Shown here: in pieces, positions 35,401-48,414 of the stretch | Layout of the letters: each line of letters opens with the position of its first letter | How positions within the stretch are numbered: the first letter of the stretch is position 1 | From: Limanda limanda | Taxonomy: Eukaryota > Chordata > Actinopteri > Pleuronectiformes > Pleuronectidae | Direction: 5' to 3' | Assembly (NCBI RefSeq): GCF_963576545.1 | Contig: NW_026870461.1 | Coordinates: 124,001 to 188,000, forward strand | DNA length: 64,000 bases | Notes under the pieces: generated by a model | Database searches by the model: none | What the model saw: only the letters and a program-made list of their open reading frames with translations | What the model was told of the DNA's origin: nothing | Position numbers and translations under genes: made by a program

Positions 35401-36592
35401 GGTTAGGGTTAGGGTTAGGGATGAAAGCACATAGGAGAAAGAGATATTCTTGAATAACTTTTTTTGTGAAGGTCGGAGAGACTTGCAAGTAGGCTCTACC
35501 CCCACTAAATGGAGTAGCGCGCATCGATCGGTACCATCCTTGAGCTTCTCCGACTTTCGGAAGGGTTAGGGTTAGGGTTAGGGATGAAAGCACATAGGAG
35601 AAAGAGATATTCTTGAATAACTTTTTTTGTGAAGGTCGGAGAGACTTGGAAAGTGGTTGCATCTGGACTAATTTGGGTCCTGCGGATCGATTGGTACCAT
35701 CCCCGAGCTTGTACGACCTTCGGAAGAGGTCGACCGACGAAATTCCCCCAAATCTGAGGAGATATTCTTGAATAACTTTTTTTGTGAAGGTCGGAGAGAC
35801 TTGCAAGTAGGCTCTACCCCCACTAAATGGGGTAGCGCGCATCGATCGGTACCATCCTTGAGCTTCTCCGACTTTCGGAAGGGTTAGGGTTAGGGTTAGG
35901 GATGAAAGCACATAGGAGAAAGAGATATTCTTGAATAACTTTTTTTGTGAAGGTCGGAGAGACTTGCAAGTAGGCTCTACCCCCACTAAATGGGGTTGCG
36001 CGCATCGATCGATACCATCTTTGAGCTTCTCCGACTTTCGGAAGGGTTAGGGTTAGGGTTAGGGATGAAAGCACATAGGAGAAAGAGATATTCTTGAATA
36101 ACTTTTTTTGTGAAGGTCGGAGAGACTTGGAAAGTGGTTGCATCTGGACTAATTTGGGTCCTGCGGATCGATTGGTACCATCCCCGAGCTTGTACGACCT
36201 TCGGAAGAGGTTGACCGACGAAATTCCCCCAAATCTGAGGAGATATTCTTGAATAACTTTTTTTGTGAAGGTCGGAGAGACTTGCAAGTAGGCTCTACCC
36301 CCACTAAATGGGGTAGCGCGCATCGATCGGTACTATCCTTGAGCTTCTCCGACTTTCGGAAGGGTTAGGGTTAGGGTTAGGGATGAAAGCACATAGGAGA
36401 AAGAGATATTCTTGAATAACTTTTTTTGTGAAGGTCGGAGAGACTTGCAAGTAGGCTCTACCCCCACTAAATGGGGTAGCGCGCATCGATCGGTACCATC
36501 CTTGAGCTTCTCCGACTTTCGGAAGGGTTAGGGTTAGGGTTAGGGATGAAAGCACATAGGAGAAAGAGATATTCTTGAATAACTTTTTTTGT
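32433..36592 (+). repeat. Block S3: 4160 bp super-repeat
   Basis: Order: ABBB, AB, ABB, ABB, ABB, AB (312 bp), ABB, ABB, ABB. It is 163 bp longer than S2, one extra B, because the dimer before the final trimer in S2 is a trimer here. The GGTTGCACGC marker lies at 34,720. S3 and S4 share a period of exactly 4160 bp. Confidence 0.87.
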
Positions 36593-39500
36593 GAAGGTCG
36601 GAGAGACTTGGAAAGTGGTTGCATCTGGACTAATTTGGGTCCTGCGGATCGATTGGTACCATCCCCGAGCTTGTACGACCTTCGGAAGAGGTCGACCGAC
36701 GAAATTCCCCCAAATCTGAGGAGATATTCTTGAATAACTTTTTTTGTGAAGGTCGGAGAGACTTGCAAGTAGGCTCTACCCCCACTAAATGGGGTAGCGC
36801 GCATCGATCGGTACCATCCTTGAGCTTCTCCGACTTTCGGAAGGGTTAGGGTTAGGGTTAGGGATGAAAGCACATAGGAGAAAGAGATATTCTTGAATAA
36901 CTTTTTTTGTGAAGGTCGGAGAGACTTGCAAGTAGGCTCTACCCCCACTAAATGGGGTAGCGCGCATCGATCGGTACCATCCTTGAGCTTCTCCGACTTT
37001 CGGAAGGGTTAGGGTTAGGGTTAGGGATGAAAGCACATAGGAGAAAGAGATATTCTTGAATAACTTTTTTTGTGAAGGTCGGAGAGACTTGCAAGTAGGC
37101 TCTACCCCCACTAAATGGGGTTGCGCGCATCGATCGATACCATCTTTGAGCTTCTCCGACTTTCGGAAGGGTTAGGGTTAGGGTTAGGGATGAAAGCACA
37201 TAGGAGAAAGAGATATTCTTGAATAACTTTTTTTGTGAAGGTCGGAGAGACTTGGAAAGTGGTTGCATCTGGACTAATTTGGGTCCTGCGGATCGATTGG
37301 TACCATCCCCGAGCTTGTACGACCTTCGGAAGAGGTTGACCGACGAAATTCCCCCAAATCTGAGGAGATATTCTTGAATAACTTTTTTTGTGAAGGTCGG
37401 AGAGACTTGCAAGTAGGCTCTACCCCCACTAAATGGGGTAGCGCGCATCGATCGGTACCATCCTTGAGCTTCTCCGACTTTCGGAAGGGTTAGGGTTAGG
37501 GTTAGGGATGAAAGCACATAGGAGAAAGAGATATTCTTGAATAACTTTTTTTGTGAAGGTCGGAGAGACTTGGAAAGTGGTTGCATCTGGACTAATTTGG
37601 GTCCTGCGGATCGATTGGTACCATCCCCGAGCTTGTACGACCTTCGGAAGAGGTCGACCGACGAAATTCCCCCAAATCTAAGGAGATATTCTTGAATAAC
37701 TTTTTTTGTGAAGGTCGGAGAGACTTGCAAGTAGGCTCTACCCCCACTAAATGGGGTAGCGCGCATCGATCAGTACCATCCTTGAGCTTCTCCGACTTTC
37801 GGAAGGGTTAGGGTTAGGGTTAGGGATGAAAGCACATAGGAGAAAGAGATATTCTTGAATAACTTTTTTTGTGAAGGTCGGAGAGACTTGCAAGTAGGCT
37901 CTACCCCCACTAAATGGGGTTGCGCGCATCGATCGGTACCATCCTTGAGCTTCTCCGACTTTCGGAAGGGTTAGGGTTAGGGTTAGGGATGAAAGCACAT
38001 AGGAGAAAGAGATATTCTTGAATAACTTTTTTTGTGAAGGTCGGAGAGACTTGGAAAGTGGTTGCATCTGGACTAATTTGGGTCCTGCGGATCGATTGGT
38101 ACCATCCCCGAGCTTGTACGACCTTCGGAAGAGGTCGACCGACGAAATTCCCCCAAATCTGAGGAGATATTCTTGAATAACTTTTTTTGTGAAGGTCGGA
38201 GAGACTTGCAAGTAGGCTCTACCCCCACTAAATGGGGTAGCGCGCATCGATCGGTACCATCCTTGAGCTTCTCCGACTTTCGGAAGGGTTAGGGTTAGGG
38301 TTAGGGATGAAAGCACATAGGAGAAAGAGATATTCTTGAATAACTTTTTTTGTGAAGGTCGGAGAGACTTGCAAGTAGGCTCTACCCCCACTAAATGGGG
38401 TAGCGCGCATCGATCGGTACCATCCTTGAGCTTCTCCGACTTTCGGAAGGGTTAGGGTTAGGGTTAGGGATGAAAGCACATAGGAGAAAGAGATATTCTT
38501 GAATAACTTTTTTTGTGAAGGTCGGAGAGACTTGGAAAGTGGTTGCATCTGGACTAATTTGGGTCCTGCGGATCGATTGGTACCATCCCCGAGCTTGTAC
38601 GACCTTCGGAAGAGGTTGACCGACGAAATTCCCCCAAATCTGAGGAGATATTCTTGAATAACTTTTTTTGTGAAGGTCGGAGAGACTTGCAAGTAGGCTC
38701 TACCCCCACTAAATGGGGTAGCGCGCATCGATCGGTACCATCCTTGAGCTTCTCCGACTTTCGGAAGGGTTAGGGTTAGGGTTAGGGATGAAAGCACATA
38801 GGAGAAAGAGATATTCTTGAATAACTTTTTTTGTGAAGGTCGGAGAGACTTGCAAGTAGGCTCTACCCCCACTAAATGGGGTTGCACGCATCGATCGGTA
38901 CCATCCTTGAGCTTCTCCGACTTTCGGAAGGGTTAGGGTTAGGGTTAGGGATGAAAGCACATAGGAGAAAGAGATATTCTTGAATAACTTTTTTTGTGAA
39001 GGTCGGAGAGACTTGGAAAGTGGTTGCATCTGGACTAATTTGGGTCCTGCGGATCGATTGGTACCATCCCCGAGCTTGTACGACCTTCGGAAGAGGTCGA
39101 CCGACGAAATTCCCCCAAATCTGAGGAGATATTCTTGAATAACTTTTTTTGTGAAGGTCGGAGAGACTTGCAAGTAGGCTCTACCCCCACTAAATGGGGT
39201 AACGCGCATCGATCGGTACCATCCTTGAGCTTCTCCGACTTTCGGAAGGGTTAGGGTTAGGGATGAAAGCACATAGGAGAAAGAGATATTCTTGAATAAC
39301 TTTTTTTGTGAAGGTCGGAGAGACTTGGAAAGTGGTTGCATCTGGACTAATTTGGGTCCTGCGGATCGATTGGTACCATCCCCGAGCTTGTACGACCTTT
39401 GGAAGAGGTCGACCGACGAAATTCCCCCAAATCTGAGGAGATATTCTTGAATAACTTTTTTTGTGAAGGTCGGAGAGACTTGCAAGTAGGCTCTACCCCC

Positions 39501-40752
39501 ACTAAATGGGGTAGCGCGCATCGATCGGTACCATCCTTGAGCTTCTCCGACTTTCGGAAGGGTTAGGGTTAGGGTTAGGGATGAAAGCACATAGGAGAAA
39601 GAGATATTCTTGAATAACTTTTTTTGTGAAGGTCGGAGAGACTTGCAAGTAGGCTCTACCCCCACTAAATGGAGTAGCGCGCATCGATCGGTACCATCCT
39701 TGAGCTTCTCCGACTTTCGGAAGGGTTAGGGTTAGGGTTAGGGATGAAAGCACATAGGAGAAAGAGATATTCTTGAATAACTTTTTTTGTGAAGGTCGGA
39801 GAGACTTGGAAAGTGGTTGCATCTGGACTAATTTGGGTCCTGCGGATCGATTGGTACCATCCCCGAGCTTGTACGACCTTCGGAAGAGGTCGACCGACGA
39901 AATTCCCCCAAATCTGAGGAGATATTCTTGAATAACTTTTTTTGTGAAGGTCGGAGAGACTTGCAAGTAGGCTCTACCCCCACTAAATGGGGTAGCGCGC
40001 ATCGATCGGTACCATCCTTGAGCTTCTCCGACTTTCGGAAGGGTTAGGGTTAGGGTTAGGGATGAAAGCACATAGGAGAAAGAGATATTCTTGAATAACT
40101 TTTTTTGTGAAGGTCGGAGAGACTTGCAAGTAGGCTCTACCCCCACTAAATGGGGTTGCGCGCATCGATCGATACCATCTTTGAGCTTCTCCGACTTTCG
40201 GAAGGGTTAGGGTTAGGGTTAGGGATGAAAGCACATAGGAGAAAGAGATATTCTTGAATAACTTTTTTTGTGAAGGTCGGAGAGACTTGGAAAGTGGTTG
40301 CATCTGGACTAATTTGGGTCCTGCGGATCGATTGGTACCATCCCCGAGCTTGTACGACCTTCGGAAGAGGTTGACCGACGAAATTCCCCCAAATCTGAGG
40401 AGATATTCTTGAATAACTTTTTTTGTGAAGGTCGGAGAGACTTGCAAGTAGGCTCTACCCCCACTAAATGGGGTAGCGCGCATCGATCGGTACTATCCTT
40501 GAGCTTCTCCGACTTTCGGAAGGGTTAGGGTTAGGGTTAGGGATGAAAGCACATAGGAGAAAGAGATATTCTTGAATAACTTTTTTTGTGAAGGTCGGAG
40601 AGACTTGCAAGTAGGCTCTACCCCCACTAAATGGGGTAGCGCGCATCGATCGGTACCATCCTTGAGCTTCTCCGACTTTCGGAAGGGTTAGGGTTAGGGT
40701 TAGGGATGAAAGCACATAGGAGAAAGAGATATTCTTGAATAACTTTTTTTGT
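36593..40752 (+). repeat. Block S4: 4160 bp super-repeat
   Basis: It has the same unit order and length as S3, and every marker recurs at +4160 (for example GGTTGCACGC at 38,880, GATCGATACC near 40,170, GGTACTATC near 40,490). S3 and S4 are the most similar neighbouring blocks I can see in the window and are probably the youngest duplication of the series. Confidence 0.87.
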
Positions 40753-43700
40753 GAAGGTCGGAGAGACTTGGAAAGTGGTTGCATCTGGACTAATTTGGGT
40801 CCTGCGGATCGATTGGTACCATCCCCGAGCTTGTACGACCTTCGGAAGAGGTCGACCGACGAAATTCCCCCAAATCTGAGGAGATATTCTTGAATAACTT
40901 TTTTTGTGAAGGTCGGAGAGACTTGCAAGTAGGCTCTACCCCCACTAAATGGGGTAGCGCGCATCGATCGGTACCATCCTTGAGCTTCTCCGACTTTCGG
41001 AAGGGTTAGGGTTAGGGTTAGGGATGAAAGCACATAGGAGAAAGAGATATTCTTGAATAACTTTTTTTGTGAAGGTCGGAGAGACTTGGAAAGTGGTTGC
41101 ATCTGGACTAATTTGGGTCCTGCGGATCGATTGGTACCATCCCCGAGCTTGTACGACCTTCGGAAGAGGTCGACCGACGAAATTCCCCCAAATCTGAGGA
41201 GATATTCTTGAATAACTTTTTTTGTGAAGGTCGGAGAGACTTGCAAGTAGGCTCTACCCCCACTAAATGGGGTAGCGCGCATCGATCGGTACCATCCTTG
41301 AGCTTCTCCGACTTTCGGAAGGGTTAGGGTTAGGGTTAGGGATGAAAGCACATAGGAGAAAGAGATATTCTTGAATAACTTTTTTTGTGAAGGTCGGAGA
41401 GACTTGCAAGTAGGCTCTACCCCCACTAAATGGGGTTGCGCGCATCGATCGGTACCATCCTTGAGCTTCTCCGACTTTCGGAAGGGTTAGGGTTAGGGTT
41501 AGGGATGAAAGCACATAGGAGAAAGAGATATTCTTGAATAACTTTTTTTGTGAAGGTCGGAGAGACTTGGAAAGTGGTTGCATCTGGACTAATTTGGGTC
41601 CTGCGGATCGATTGGTACCATCCCCGAGCTTGTACGACCTTCGGAAGAGGTCGACCGACGAAATTCCCCCAAATCTGAGGAGATATTCTTGAATAACTTT
41701 TTTTGTGAAGGTCGGAGAGACTTGCAAGTAGGCTCTACCCCCACTAAATGGGGTAGCGCGCATCGATCGGTACCATCCTTGAGCTTCTCCGACTTTCGGA
41801 AGGGTTAGGGTTAGGGTTAGGGATGAAAGCACATAGGAGAAAGAGATATTCTTGAATAACTTTTTTTGTGAAGGTCGGAGAGACTTGCAAGTAGGCTCTA
41901 CCCCCACTAAATGGGGTAGCGCGCATCGATCGGTACCATCCTTGAGCTTCTCCGACTTTCGGAAGGGTTAGGGTTAGGGTTAGGGATGAAAGCACATAGG
42001 AGAAAGAGATATTCTTGAATAACTTTTTTTGTGAAGGTCGGAGAGACTTGGAAAGTGGTTGCATCTGGACTAATTTGGGTCCTGCGGATCGATTGGTACC
42101 ATCCCCGAGCTTGTACGACCTTCGGAAGAGGTTGACCGACGAAATTCCCCCAAATCTGAGGAGATATTCTTGAATAACTTTTTTTGTGAAGGTCGGAGAG
42201 ACTTGCAAGTAGGCTCTACCCCCACTAAATGGGGTAGCGCGCATCGATCGGTACCATCCTTGAGCTTCTCCGACTTTCGGAAGGGTTAGGGTTAGGGTTA
42301 GGGATGAAAGCACATAGGAGAAAGAGATATTCTTGAATAACTTTTTTTGTGAAGGTCGGAGAGACTTGCAAGTAGGCTCTACCCCCACTAAATGGGGTTG
42401 CACGCATCGATCGGTACCATCCTTGAGCTTCTCCGACTTTCGGAAGGGTTAGGGTTAGGGTTAGGGATGAAAGCACATAGGAGAAAGAGATATTCTTGAA
42501 TAACTTTTTTTGTGAAGGTCGGAGAGACTTGGAAAGTGGTTGCATCTGGACTAATTTGGGTCCTGCGGATCGATTGGTACCATCCCCGAGCTTGTACGAC
42601 CTTCGGAAGAGGTCGACCGACGAAATTCCCCCAAATCTGAGGAGATATTCTTGAATAACTTTTTTTGTGAAGGTCGGAGAGACTTGCAAGTAGGCTCTAC
42701 CCCCACTAAATGGGGTAGCGCGCATCGATCGGTACCATCCTTGAGCTTCTCCGACTTTCGGAAGGGTTAGGGTTAGGGATGAAAGCACATAGGAGAAAGA
42801 GATATTCTTGAATAACTTTTTTTGTGAAGGTCGGAGAGACTTGGAAAGTGGTTGCATCTGGACTAATTTGGGTCCTGCGGATCGATTGGTACCATCCCCG
42901 AGCTTGTACGACCTTTGGAAGAGGTCGACCGACGAAATTCCCCCAAATCTGAGGAGATATTCTTGAATAACTTTTTTTGTGAAGGTCGGAGAGACTTGCA
43001 AGTAGGCTCTACCCCCACTAAATGGGGTAGCGCGCATCGATCGGTACCATCCTTGAGCTTCTCCGACTTTCGGAAGGGTTAGGGTTAGGGTTAGGGATGA
43101 AAGCACATAGGAGAAAGAGATATTCTTGAATAACTTTTTTTGTGAAGGTCGGAGAGACTTGCAAGTAGGCTCTACCCCCACTAAATGGAGTAGCGCGCAT
43201 CGATCGGTACCATCCTTGAGCTTCTCCGACTTTCGGAAGGGTTAGGGTTAGGGTTAGGGATGAAAGCACATAGGAGAAAGAGATATTCTTGAATAACTTT
43301 TTTTGTGAAGGTCGGAGAGACTTGGAAAGTGGTTGCATCTGGACTAATTTGGGTCCTGCGGATCGATTGGTACCATCCCCGAGCTTGTACGACCTTCGGA
43401 AGAGGTCGACCGACGAAATTCCCCCAAATCTGAGGAGATATTCTTGAATAACTTTTTTTGTGAAGGTCGGAGAGACTTGCAAGTAGGCTCTACCCCCACT
43501 AAATGGGGTAGCGCGCATCGATCGGTACCATCCTTGAGCTTCTCCGACTTTCGGAAGGGTTAGGGTTAGGGTTAGGGATGAAAGCACATAGGAGAAAGAG
43601 ATATTCTTGAATAACTTTTTTTGTGAAGGTCGGAGAGACTTGCAAGTAGGCTCTACCCCCACTAAATGGGGTTGCGCGCATCGATCGATACCATCTTTGA

Positions 43701-44268
43701 GCTTCTCCGACTTTCGGAAGGGTTAGGGTTAGGGTTAGGGATGAAAGCACATAGGAGAAAGAGATATTCTTGAATAACTTTTTTTGTGAAGGTCGGAGAG
43801 ACTTGGAAAGTGGTTGCATCTGGACTAATTTGGGTCCTGCGGATCGATTGGTACCATCCCCGAGCTTGTACGACCTTCGGAAGAGGTTGACCGACGAAAT
43901 TCCCCCAAATCTGAGGAGATATTCTTGAATAACTTTTTTTGTGAAGGTCGGAGAGACTTGCAAGTAGGCTCTACCCCCACTAAATGGGGTAGCGCACATC
44001 GATCGGTACCATCCTTGAGCTTCTCCGACTTTCGGAAGGGTTAGGGTTAGGGTTAGGGATGAAAGCACATAGGAGAAAGAGATATTCTTGAATAACTTTT
44101 TTTGTGAAGGTCGGAGAGACTTGCAAGTAGGCTCTACCCCCACTAAATGGGGTAGCACGCATCGATCGGTACCATCCTTGAGCTTCTCCGACTTTCGGAA
44201 GGGTTAGGGTTAGGGTTAGGGATGAAAGCACATAGGAGAAAGAGATATTCTTGAATAACTTTTTTTGT
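40753..44268 (+). repeat. Block S5: 3516 bp super-repeat lacking the tetramer
   Basis: Order: AB (40,753), ABB, ABB, ABB, AB of 312 bp (42,514), ABB, ABB, ABB. Compared with S4 the initial ABBB is replaced by a plain dimer and one AB plus ABB is missing, so the offset to S4 markers falls from 4160 to 3516 (GGTTGCACGC at 42,396). The last trimers have private changes (GCGCACATCG near 43,995, GTAGCACGC near 44,155). S5 is the right-hand end of the S series. Confidence 0.83.
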
Positions 44269-46816
44269 GAAGGTCGGAGAGACTTGGAAAGTGGTTGCAT
44301 CTGGACTAATTTGGGTCCTGCGGATCGATTGGTACCATCCCCGAGCTTGTACGACCTTCGGAAGAGGTCGACCGACGAAATTCCCCCAAATCTGAGGAGA
44401 TATTCTTGAATAACTTTTTTTGTGAAGGTCGGAGAGACTTGCAAGTAGGCTCTACCCCCACTAAATGGGGTAGCGCGCATCGATCGGTACCATCCTTGAG
44501 CTTCTCCGACTTTCGGAAGGGTTAGGGTTAGGGATGAAAGCACATAGGAGAAAGAGATATTCTTGAATAACTTTTTTTGTGAAGGTCGGAGAGACTTGGA
44601 AAGTGGTTGCATCTGGACTAATTTGGGTCCTGCGGATCGATTGGTACCATCCCCGAGCTTGTACGACCTTCGGAAGAGGTCGACCGACGAAATTCCCCCA
44701 AATCTGAGGAGATATTCTTGAATAACTTTTTTTGTGAAGGTCGGAGAGACTTGCAAGTAGGCTCTACCCCCACTAAATGGGGTAGCGCGCATCGATCGGT
44801 ACCATCGTTGAGCTTCTCCGACTTTCGGAAGGGTTAGGGTTAGGGTTAGGGATGAAAGCACATAGGAGAAAGAGATATTCTTGAATAACTTTTTTTGTGA
44901 AGGTCGGAGAGACTTGCAAGTAGGCTCTACCCCCACTAAATGGAGTAGCGCGCATCGATCGGTACCATCCTTGAGCTTCTCCGACTTTCGGAAGGGTTAG
45001 GGTTAGGGTTAGGGATGAAAGCACATAGGAGAAAGAGATATTCTTGAATAACTTTTTTTGTGAAGGTCGGAGAGACTTGGAAAGTGGTTGCATCTGGACT
45101 AATTTGGGTCCTGCGGATCGATTGGTACCATCCCCGAGCTTGTACGACCTTCGGAAGAGGTCGACCGACGAAATTCCCCCAAATCTGAGGAGATATTCTT
45201 GAATAACTTTTTTTGTGAAGGTCGGAGAGACTTGCAAGTAGGCTCTACCCCCACTAAATGGGGTAGCGCGCATCGATCGGTACCATCCTTGAGCTTCTCC
45301 GACTTTCGGAAGGGTTAGGGTTAGGGTTAGGGATGAAAGCACATAGGAGAAAGAGATATTCTTGAATAACTTTTTTTGTGAAGGTCGGAGAGACTTGCAA
45401 GTAGGCTCTACCCCCACTAAATGGGGTAGCGCGCATCGATCGGTACCATCCTTGAGCTTCTCCGACTTTCGGAAGGGTTAGGGTTAGGGTTAGGGATGAA
45501 AGCACATAGGAGAAAGAGATATTCTTGAATAACTTTTTTTGTGAAGGTCGGAGAGACTTGGAAAGTGGTTGCATCTGGACTAATTTGGGTCCTGCGGATC
45601 GATTGGTACCATCCCCGAGCTTGTACGACCTTCGGAAGAGGTCGACCGACGAAATTCCCCCAAATCTGAGGAGATATTCTTGAATAACTTTTTTTGTGAA
45701 GGTCGGAGAGACTTGCAAGTAGGCTCTACCCCCACTAAATGGGGTAGCGCGCATCGATCGGTACCATCCTTGAGCTTCTCCGACTTTCGGAAGGGTTAGG
45801 GTTAGGGATGAAAGCACATAGGAGAAAGAGATATTCTTGAATAACTTTTTTTGTGAAGGTCGGAGAGACTTGGAAAGTGGTTGCATCTGGACTAATTTGG
45901 GTCCTGCGGATCGATTGGTACCATCCCCGAGCTTGTACGACCTTCGGAAGAGGTCGACCGACGAAATTCCCCCAAATCTGAGGAGATATTCTTGAATAAC
46001 TTTTTTTGTGAAGGTCGGAGAGACTTGCAAGTAGGCTCTACCCCCACTAAATGGGGTAGCGCGCATCGATCGGTACCATCCTTGAGCTTCTCCGACTTTC
46101 GGAAGGGTTAGGGTTAGGGTTAGGGATGAAAGCACATAGGAGAAAGAGATATTGTTGAATAACTTTTTTTGTGAAGGTCGGAGAGACTTGCAAGTAGGCT
46201 CTACCCCCACTAAATGGAGTAGCGCGCATCGATCGGTACCATCCTTGAGCTTCTCCGACTTTCGGAAGGGTTAGGGTTAGGGTTAGGGATGAAAGCACAT
46301 AGGAGAAAGAGATATTCTTGAATAACTTTTTTTGTGAAGGTCGGAGAGACTTGGAAAGTGGTTGCATCTGGACTAATTTGGGTCCTGCGGATCGATTGGT
46401 ACCATCCCCGAGCTTGTACGACCTTCGGAAGAGGTCGACCGACGAAATTCCCCCAAATCTGAGGAGATATTCTTGAATAACTTTTTTTGTGAAGGTCGGA
46501 GAGACTTGCAAGTAGGCTCTACCCCCACTAAATGGGGTAGCGCGCATCGATCGGTACCATCCTTGAGCTTCTCCGACTTTCGGAAGGGTTAGGGTTAGGG
46601 TTAGGGATGAAAGCACATAGGAGAAAGAGATATTGTTGAATAACTTTTTTTGTGAAGGTCGGAGAGACTTGCAAGTAGGCTCTACCCCCACTAAATGGAG
46701 TAGCGCGCATCGATCGGTACCATCCTTGAGCTTCTCCGACTTTCGGAAGGGTTAGGGTTAGGGTTAGGGATGAAAGCACATAGGAGAAAGAGATATTCTT
46801 GAATAACTTTTTTTGT
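44269..46816 (+). repeat. Two tandem 1274 bp units (AB312-ABB-ABB)
   Basis: Units 44,269-45,542 and 45,543-46,816 have the same order: a 312 bp dimer with two telomeric repeats, then two trimers. AATGGAGTAGC marks B2 in several of these units, and TATTGTTGAATAAC (C to G) appears in the second copy near 46,150 and 46,630. The short dimer and AATGGAGTAGC resemble the end of the S blocks, so the unit was probably derived from an S block. Confidence 0.82.
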
Positions 46817-48414
46817 GAAGGTCGGAGAGACTTGGAAAGTGGTTGCATCTGGACTAATTTGGGTCCTGCGGATCGATTGGTACCATCCCCGAGCTTGTAC
46901 GACCTTCGGAAGAGGTCGACCGACGAAATTCCCCCAAATCTGAGGAGATATTCTTGAATAACTTTTTTTGTGAAGGTCGGAGAGACTTGCAAGTAGGCTC
47001 TACCCCCACTAAATGGGGTAGCGCGCATCGATCGGTACCATCCTTGAGCTTCTCCGACTTTCGGAAGGGTTAGGGTTAGGGTTAGGGATGAAAGCACATA
47101 GGAGAAAGAGATATTCTTGAATAACTTTTTTTGTGAAGGTCGGAGAGACTTGGAAAGTGGTTGCATCTGGACTAATTTGGGTCCTGCGGATCGATTGGTA
47201 CCATCCCCGAGCTTGTACGACCTTCGGAAGAGGTCGACCGACGAAATTCCCCCAAATCTGAGGAGATATTCTTGAATAACATTTTTTGTGAAGGTCAGAG
47301 AGACTTGCAAGTAGGCTCTACCCCCACTAAATGGGGTAGCGCGCATCGATCGGTACCATCCTTGAGCTTCTCCGACTTTCGGAAGGGTTAGGGTTAGGGT
47401 TAGGGATGAAAGCACATAGGAGAAAGAGATATTCTTGAATAACGTTTTTTGTGAAGGTCGGAGAGACTTGCAAGTAGGCTCTACCCCCACTAAATGGGGT
47501 AGCGCGCATCGATCGGTACCATCCTTGAGCTTCTCCGACTTTCGGAAGGGTTAGGGTTAGGGTTAGGGATGAAAGCACATAGGAGAAAGAGATATTCTTG
47601 AATAACTTTTTTTGTGAAGGTCGGAGAGACTTGGAAAGTGGTTGCATCTGGACTAATTTGGGTCCTGCGGATCGATTGGTACCATCCCCGAGCTTGTACG
47701 ACCTTCGGAAGAGGTCGACCGACGAAATTCCCCCAAATCTGAGGAGATATTCTTGAATAACTTTTTTTGTGAAGGTCGGAGAGACTTGCAAGTAGGCTCT
47801 ACCCCCACTAAATGGGGTAGCGCGCATCGATCGGTACCATCCTTGAGCTTCTCCGACTTTCGGAAGGGTTAGGGTTAGGGTTAGGGATGAAAGCACATAG
47901 GAGAAAGAGATATTCTTGAATAACTTTTTTTGTGAAGGTCGGAGAGACTTGGAAAGTGGTTGCATCTGGACTAATTTGGGTCCTGCAGATCGATTGGTAC
48001 CATCCCCGAGCTTGTACGACCTTCGGAAGAGGTCGACCGACGAAATTCCCCCAAATCTGAGGAGATATTCTTGAATAACATTTTTTGTGAAGGTCAGAGA
48101 GACTTGCAAGTAGGCTCTACCCCCACTAAATGGGGTAGCGCGCATCGATCGGTACCATCCTTGAGCTTCTCCGACTTTCGGAAGGGTTAGGGTTAGGGTT
48201 AGGGATGAAAGCACATAGGAGAAAGAGATATTCTTGAATAACGTTTTTTGTGAAGGTCGGAGAGACTTGCAAGTAGGCTCTACCCCCACTAAATGGGGTA
48301 GCGCGCATCGATCGGTACCATCCTTGAGCTTCTCCGACTTTCGGAAGGGTTAGGGTTAGGGTTAGGGATGAAAGCACATAGGAGAAAGAGATATTCTTGA
48401 ATAACTTTTTTTGT
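46817..48414 (+). repeat. Two tandem 799 bp units (AB-ABB)
   Basis: Units 46,817-47,615 and 47,616-48,414. In each, the A of the trimer ends AACATTTTTTGTG followed by AGGTCAGAG (47,278 and 48,077), and its first B ends AACGTTTTTTG (near 47,442 and 48,241). The A of the second trimer also has CTGCAG at 47,993, which the first lacks. A third related copy of the marked trimer is at 52,418, and AACATTTTTTGTG with AGGTCAGAG also occurs near 61,843. Confidence 0.85.

Noticed and set aside
24914..44268. Assembly artefact explaining the super-repeats
   Set aside because: Not excluded, but the blocks differ by whole monomers and private substitutions, which copying errors in assembly would not readily create; left as a caution, not a conclusion.
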